Part shown: positions 60,312 through 64,000 of the stretch, piece by piece
Layout of the letters: every line of letters starts with the position of its first letter
How positions within the stretch are numbered: position 1 is the stretch's first letter
Origin: Oryzicola mucosus
GTDB taxonomy: Bacteria > Pseudomonadota > Alphaproteobacteria > Rhizobiales > Rhizobiaceae
Length of the DNA stretch: 64,000 nt
Direction of reading: 5' to 3'
Assembly: GCF_014534685.1 (NCBI RefSeq)
Contig: NZ_JACVVX010000001.1
Location: forward strand, 1,008,501-1,072,500
Position numbers and translations under genes: made by a program
The notes under the pieces: model-generated
Told to the model about the DNA's origin: nothing
The model's database searches: none
What the model saw: only the letters and a program-made list of their open reading frames with translations

Positions 60312-60842
60312 ATGCATATACTGATTGCCTTGCTGGGGATTCTTGGTGCCGGCGCATTCTGGTGGTACCGGCTGAAATATATGGGTGACGCAGCCGGTGA
60401 GGTCGTCGACAAGATCGGCCAGGTGCGCGGCTCGATGAGGCGCAGCAAACTTCGCAAACAGGCCAGCCTTTCGCCGCTCACCGCCGTCAACGATCCGGTG
60501 GTCGCGGCAGCCACGATCATTACGGCCATCGCCACCGACGACAAACCGCTGACCGAAGCGCGGGAAACGGCGTTGCGCGAGGCGATTGCCGGTCTGTCCG
60601 ACACTCCCAAGGCGGATGAATCGGTGATTTATGCCAAGTGGGCCGCTGCGCAGATCGACGATACCAATGTCGTCATCGACAAATTGGCGCCGTTCCTGCG
60701 CGACCGGCTGGATCCCGGCGAAAAAGAGGATTTTCTGGTCATGACGCGCGGCATCGTCGATGCCGAGCCTAACGATCCGCCGCGTTTGACGCAGCAGAAC
60801 CTGCGCCGCCTGCGCCAGAAACTGGGCCTCCAGATCGACTAA
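60312..60842 (+). CDS. Membrane-anchored protein of unknown function
   Basis: 176 residues: an N-terminal membrane helix (about 2-20, ILIALLGILGAGAFWWY), a basic linker (MRRSKLRKQ) and a helical cytoplasmic domain (about 60-176) with ITAIATDDKPLTEARETALREAI and LRRLRQKLGLQID. The charged helical domain resembles TerB-like or tellurite-resistance-associated helical folds (a D-rich turn after the first helix), but this is only a resemblance. It diverges from osmC and converges with the UbiH-like gene. Confidence 0.75.
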   Translation: MHILIALLGILGAGAFWWYRLKYMGDAAGEVVDKIGQVRGSMRRSKLRKQASLSPLTAVNDPVVAAATIITAIATDDKPLTEARETALREAIAGLSDTPKADESVIYAKWAAAQIDDTNVVIDKLAPFLRDRLDPGEKEDFLVMTRGIVDAEPNDPPRLTQQNLRRLRQKLGLQID

Positions 60843-60854
60843 GCGGCGCTTGCC

Positions 60855-62129
60855 TCAGATAGCTTCACCGCGCAACAAACGAGGCGTCTCGCCGGTCAGG
60901 CCGGATGCCTGCTTGATGAAGTAAGTCTTCAAGGCAGGCATGCGGTCGACGAGGCCGAGCCCGATATCGCGAACGGCGCGCAACGGCGTGCTGTCGTTGG
61001 AGAACAGCCGGTTGAGTACGTCGGTGGTGATGCCCATCCGCACCGTGTCAAACCGCCGCCAGCGCTCATAGCCCTCGAGCACGTCGAGCGCACCGATATC
61101 CTGGCCGAGCCGGTCGGCTTCCACCACCGTTTCGGCTAGAGCGGCCGCGTCCTTGAACCCGAGATTGAGCCCTTGGCCGGCAATGGGATGGATGCCGTGC
61201 GCCGCATCGCCCGCCAGCGCGAAGCGTGGCTTGACGAAGGCGCGGGCGAGCGTCAGGCCGAGCGGGAAGGCACGCGGCTTGGTTTCCACGCTGATCTCGC
61301 CGAGCTTGAGGCCGAAGCGCTGTTCCAGCTCGACTTCGAAGATGAACGGGTCACCCGAAACCAGACGCTCGGCATCGGCGGTGCGTTCGGTCCAGACGAT
61401 GGACGAGCGGTTTTTCCCGTTGGCATCGGGTTTCAGCGGCAGGGTCGCAAAGGGTCCCGCCGGCAGGAAATGCTCTTCCGCCCGGCCGCCATGCGGACGT
61501 TCGTGCCCGACCGTGCAGACGATGCCGGACTGGCCGTAATCCCAATGCATTGTCTTGATGCCTGCCATGTCGCGCAGCCCGGATTTCACGCCGTCGGCGG
61601 CGATCAGCAGTCGGGTGTCGAAGACCAGGCCGTCAGCCAGATGGACGCGGGCGCGCCCGCCGTCGGTGTCGAACGAACTCACCGCCACGCCTTCGACCAG
61701 ATCGATCCCCAACTCTGCTGCGCGGCGGCGCAGCGCGCCGTTGAGCGCGACATTGGCGATCATATGCGCGAAGGGTTCGCCTTCGTCGACATCGCCGTCA
61801 AAGGTCAAAAACACCGGCCTGACCGGATCCGTGCTGCGCGAATCGGTGACGATCATGTCGGTGATCGGCTGTGCCTGCGGCAGCAACTCGCCCCAGCAGC
61901 CGAGTCTGTCGAGCATGCGGCAGGCGGCCGCGGCGATTGCCGAAGCGCGACCGTCCTTCTGCCAAACGCCCTCGGGTGCTGCGTCCACGACAGCGACGGC
62001 CAATCCCGGCCGCGCCTGCTTGATCGAGACCGCTGTGGCCAACCCGACATAGCCGGCGCCCGCGACCAGAACGTCGAAATCGCGCTTGCCGGCTTGCTGG
62101 GCTATTCCCGGCTCTGGTCGTTGTGCCAT
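60855..62129 (-). CDS. UbiH/UbiF-type FAD-dependent ubiquinone-biosynthesis hydroxylase
   Basis: A 424-residue group A flavin monooxygenase: FAD loop VLVAGAGYVGLATAVSI (about 20-36), a DG-type motif in RLLIAADGVKSGLRDMAG and the C-terminal FAD-binding GDAAHGIHPIAGQGLNLGFKDAAAL. It hydroxylates the ubiquinone ring precursor. Which ring position (UbiH, UbiF, UbiI or UbiL type) cannot be settled by eye. It diverges from tesB across 89 nt. Confidence 0.92.
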   Translation of the reverse strand: MAQRPEPGIAQQAGKRDFDVLVAGAGYVGLATAVSIKQARPGLAVAVVDAAPEGVWQKDGRASAIAAAACRMLDRLGCWGELLPQAQPITDMIVTDSRSTDPVRPVFLTFDGDVDEGEPFAHMIANVALNGALRRRAAELGIDLVEGVAVSSFDTDGGRARVHLADGLVFDTRLLIAADGVKSGLRDMAGIKTMHWDYGQSGIVCTVGHERPHGGRAEEHFLPAGPFATLPLKPDANGKNRSSIVWTERTADAERLVSGDPFIFEVELEQRFGLKLGEISVETKPRAFPLGLTLARAFVKPRFALAGDAAHGIHPIAGQGLNLGFKDAAALAETVVEADRLGQDIGALDVLEGYERWRRFDTVRMGITTDVLNRLFSNDSTPLRAVRDIGLGLVDRMPALKTYFIKQASGLTGETPRLLRGEAI

Positions 62130-62218
62130 TGGCTGACTCCTTCGCTGGTATCTGTGCCTTGACTTGCCTCTGCGTTCCTGTTCGAAACGCGCCGGCGAAA
62201 CCGTTGGAAAGGCAGACT

Positions 62219-63091
62219 ATGTCCGCTGCAATGCAGGACCTTCTGGACATTCTCAACCTCGAACAGCTCGAACACAATCTGTTTCGTGGTCGCAGCCCCG
62301 TGGTCGAGTGGCAAAGGGTCTTCGGCGGCCAGACCATCGCGCAATCGCTTGTCGCAGCCCAGCGTACCGTAGAGCCCAACCGGTTCGTTCATTCGCTGCA
62401 TGGCTATTTCATGCGGCCCGGCGATATCCACGTTCCCATCATCTACGAGGTTGACCGCATTCGCGACGGCGCGAGCTTCACCACCCGACGCGTGGTGGCG
62501 ATCCAGCATGGCAAGGCCATCTTCTCGCTGGAAGCGTCGTTCCAACTCGATGAGCCGGGCCTCGAACACCAGATGCCGATGCCGCTCGACGTGCCTCCGC
62601 CGGAGGGACTGGAGTCGTACAGGCATCTGCTCGAAACCGCGCCGCATCTCCCAGACGTCATCCGCCGCTTCTGGGCGCGGGAAAGGCCGCTTGAACTCCG
62701 CCCGGTGAACGTCCAGCACTATTCCAGCCGGGACAAGTTGCCTCCGGAGCAGAATATCTGGATCCGCTTGCTCGGCTCGGTGCCCAACGATCGAGCACTT
62801 TCGTCCGCCATTCTCGCCTATCTGTCGGACATGACTTTGCTCGATACGTCGACATTTGCCCACGGACGCGCCATTTTCGACAGGGACATCCAGGGTGCCA
62901 GCCTCGATCATTCCATGTGGTTCCACCGCGAGGTAGCGCTGGACGACTGGCTTCTCTACACCCAGGACAGCCCTTCAACCTCTGGAGCCCGAGGCTTCAC
63001 GCGCGGCTCCCTCTACAGCCGCGACGGCGTGCTGATCGCTTCGGTGGCACAGGAAGGCCTTATCCGCCTGCGGCCATCGCCTAAAAAATAG
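62219..63091 (+). CDS. tesB: Acyl-CoA thioesterase II
   Basis: The 290-residue double hot-dog thioesterase hydrolyses medium- and long-chain acyl-CoA. Landmarks are NLFRGRSPVVEWQRVFGGQTIAQSL, VHSLHGYFMRPGDIHVPIIYEVDRIRDG and LDHSMWFHREVALDDWLLY with the second-domain catalytic aspartate region (SLDHS). MSAAMQDLLDILNLEQ is the family-like start. The frame is open upstream to 62123. Confidence 0.95.
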   Translation: MSAAMQDLLDILNLEQLEHNLFRGRSPVVEWQRVFGGQTIAQSLVAAQRTVEPNRFVHSLHGYFMRPGDIHVPIIYEVDRIRDGASFTTRRVVAIQHGKAIFSLEASFQLDEPGLEHQMPMPLDVPPPEGLESYRHLLETAPHLPDVIRRFWARERPLELRPVNVQHYSSRDKLPPEQNIWIRLLGSVPNDRALSSAILAYLSDMTLLDTSTFAHGRAIFDRDIQGASLDHSMWFHREVALDDWLLYTQDSPSTSGARGFTRGSLYSRDGVLIASVAQEGLIRLRPSPKK

Positions 63092-63151
63092 GCAATTTTT
63101 CATTTTTGACTGGATTTTGCCCGTTCCGCTTGCTGCGGCTGCGAAGGCCGC

Positions 63152-63168
63152 TGCACGCCGTTCGGGCA
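63152..63168. promoter_or_regulatory. Possible NtrC-binding site upstream of glnK
   Basis: TGCACGCCGTTCGGGCA resembles the NtrC consensus TGCACC-N5-GGTGCA in spacing and both halves, with two changes. It lies about 42 bp upstream of the sigma-54 promoter, a usual position for an enhancer site. Confidence 0.45.
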
Positions 63169-63209
63169 ATACCGTGGATTTACAACGGCTTAAACCAGTT
63201 CGGCCCAAC

Positions 63210-63225
63210 TGGCACGGAGCTTGAA
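63210..63225 (+). promoter_or_regulatory. Sigma-54 (RpoN) promoter of glnK-amtB
   Basis: TGGCACGGAGCTTGAA matches the -24/-12 consensus (TGGCACG-N4-TTGC) except for A in place of C in the -12 element. It is 93 bp before the glnK start codon. glnK-amtB is classically controlled by RpoN and NtrC in response to nitrogen limitation. Confidence 0.8.
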
Positions 63226-63312
63226 TATGATTGTGTAATCTCCGGTGACTCTCGGGTCCGCCGGCGATGTTCAGGCAATCGCGGGGGACCCGCGCCAGCA
63301 ACTAAAGGGTGA

Positions 63313-63657
<345 letters not shown>

Positions 63658-63686
63658 GGGCCTCTCGAATTTACATGGAGACATCA

Positions 63687-64000
63687 ATGAAATTTCCCTC
63701 GATCTTGAAGACGGCGGCGCGCCCGGCCCTCGCGGCCACGCTCGCCCTGGGCGCGCTCGGCACGACCATGGCGTTTGCCCAGGACGCCGCTCCCGCCGCC
63801 CCGGATGCGGCAGCCGCTGCCGTGACCACCATCGACAAGGGCGATGTCGCCTGGATGATGGTCTCGACCATCTTGGTCCTGTTCATGATGCTGCCAGGTC
63901 TCGCCCTCTTCTACGGCGGTCTGGTTCGCGCCAAGAACATGCTCTCCGTGCTGATGCAGTGCACGGTCATCTTCGCACTCGTTTGCGTCATCTGGGTCGT
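63687..64000 (+). CDS. amtB: Ammonium transporter AmtB (partial, runs off the right edge)
   Basis: The first 104 codons are present; the rest lies beyond the window. A signal-like leader (MKFPSILKTAARPALAATLA, about 1-31) is followed by helix 1 with WMMVSTILVLFMMLPGLALFYGGLVRAKN, the AmtB family's periplasmic-vestibule region. It imports NH4+/NH3 and is regulated by GlnK encoded just upstream in the same operon. Confidence 0.95.
   Translation, partial: MKFPSILKTAARPALAATLALGALGTTMAFAQDAAPAAPDAAAAAVTTIDKGDVAWMMVSTILVLFMMLPGLALFYGGLVRAKNMLSVLMQCTVIFALVCVIWV

Overview
This is a GC-rich alphaproteobacterial chromosome segment, most likely from the Hyphomicrobiales (Rhizobiales), probably Phyllobacteriaceae such as Mesorhizobium or a close relative. 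That placement is inferred from gene content and order: zapE-mdh-sucC, dapF-mtaB-ftsY-yciB, a ccm cluster divergent from acnA, an Omp19-type lipoprotein, a ~1,600-residue NAD-glutamate dehydrogenase, small DUF1127 and YggT proteins, glnK-amtB, and a rhizobial-style double-hairpin repeat. No search could be run, so the genus is not fixed.

Layout. 1-4.6 kb (mostly minus strand): a ribbon-helix-helix antitoxin, sucC, mdh, zapE and an Omp19-like lipoprotein. 4.8-11.4 kb (plus): a metallo-beta-lactamase-fold hydrolase, dapF-mtaB-ftsY-yciB, a PPOX flavoprotein and a DUF1127 protein. 11.5-14.7 kb (minus): DUF2332, ccmG, ccmD, ccmB and ccmA, with ccmC missing from its usual place. 15-18.3 kb: acnA with a strong terminator, then a disordered hydrophilic protein. 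18.3-30 kb (mostly minus): an MFS protein, NAD-GDH, an orphan Phd-type antitoxin, typA, an Rsm22-like protein and an M3 peptidase. 30-38.5 kb: a MarR regulator with a Bcr/CflA exporter, pdxY-DUF429, LemA with two TPM-domain proteins, a GNAT protein, ppa and yggT-DUF167. 38.7-40.9 kb: tRNA-Ala(CGC) followed by a caspase-like protease gene, bounded by a near-copy of the tRNA 3' end.

41.2-52.3 kb (plus) is the accessory-looking metabolic region. It has a polyamine/opine-type ABC importer (binding protein, two permeases, ATPase), a flavin monooxygenase-like protein, two AhpD/CMD-fold proteins, an XRE-cupin regulator and an octopine/nopaline dehydrogenase-family enzyme. It is followed by kbl and tdh, which turn threonine into glycine and acetyl-CoA. 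The importer-monooxygenase-peroxidase-opine dehydrogenase set looks like an uncharacterised catabolic pathway for an N-substituted amino acid or amine.

52.4-64 kb: a MATE exporter, an L,D-transpeptidase lipoprotein, an Rrf2 regulator with a thioredoxin-reductase-like flavoprotein, a LysE exporter divergent from a tandem pair of paralogous LuxR-type regulators across a 28-bp inverted repeat, an OsmC peroxiredoxin, a membrane-anchored hypothetical protein, a UbiH-type hydroxylase, tesB, and glnK-amtB behind a sigma-54 promoter. amtB runs off the right edge.

The observations most worth a second look are the caspase mini-island at tRNA-Ala, the missing ccmC, the double-hairpin repeat read in frame inside ftsY, the opine-like cluster, and the 28-bp operator-like palindrome at 57.2 kb.
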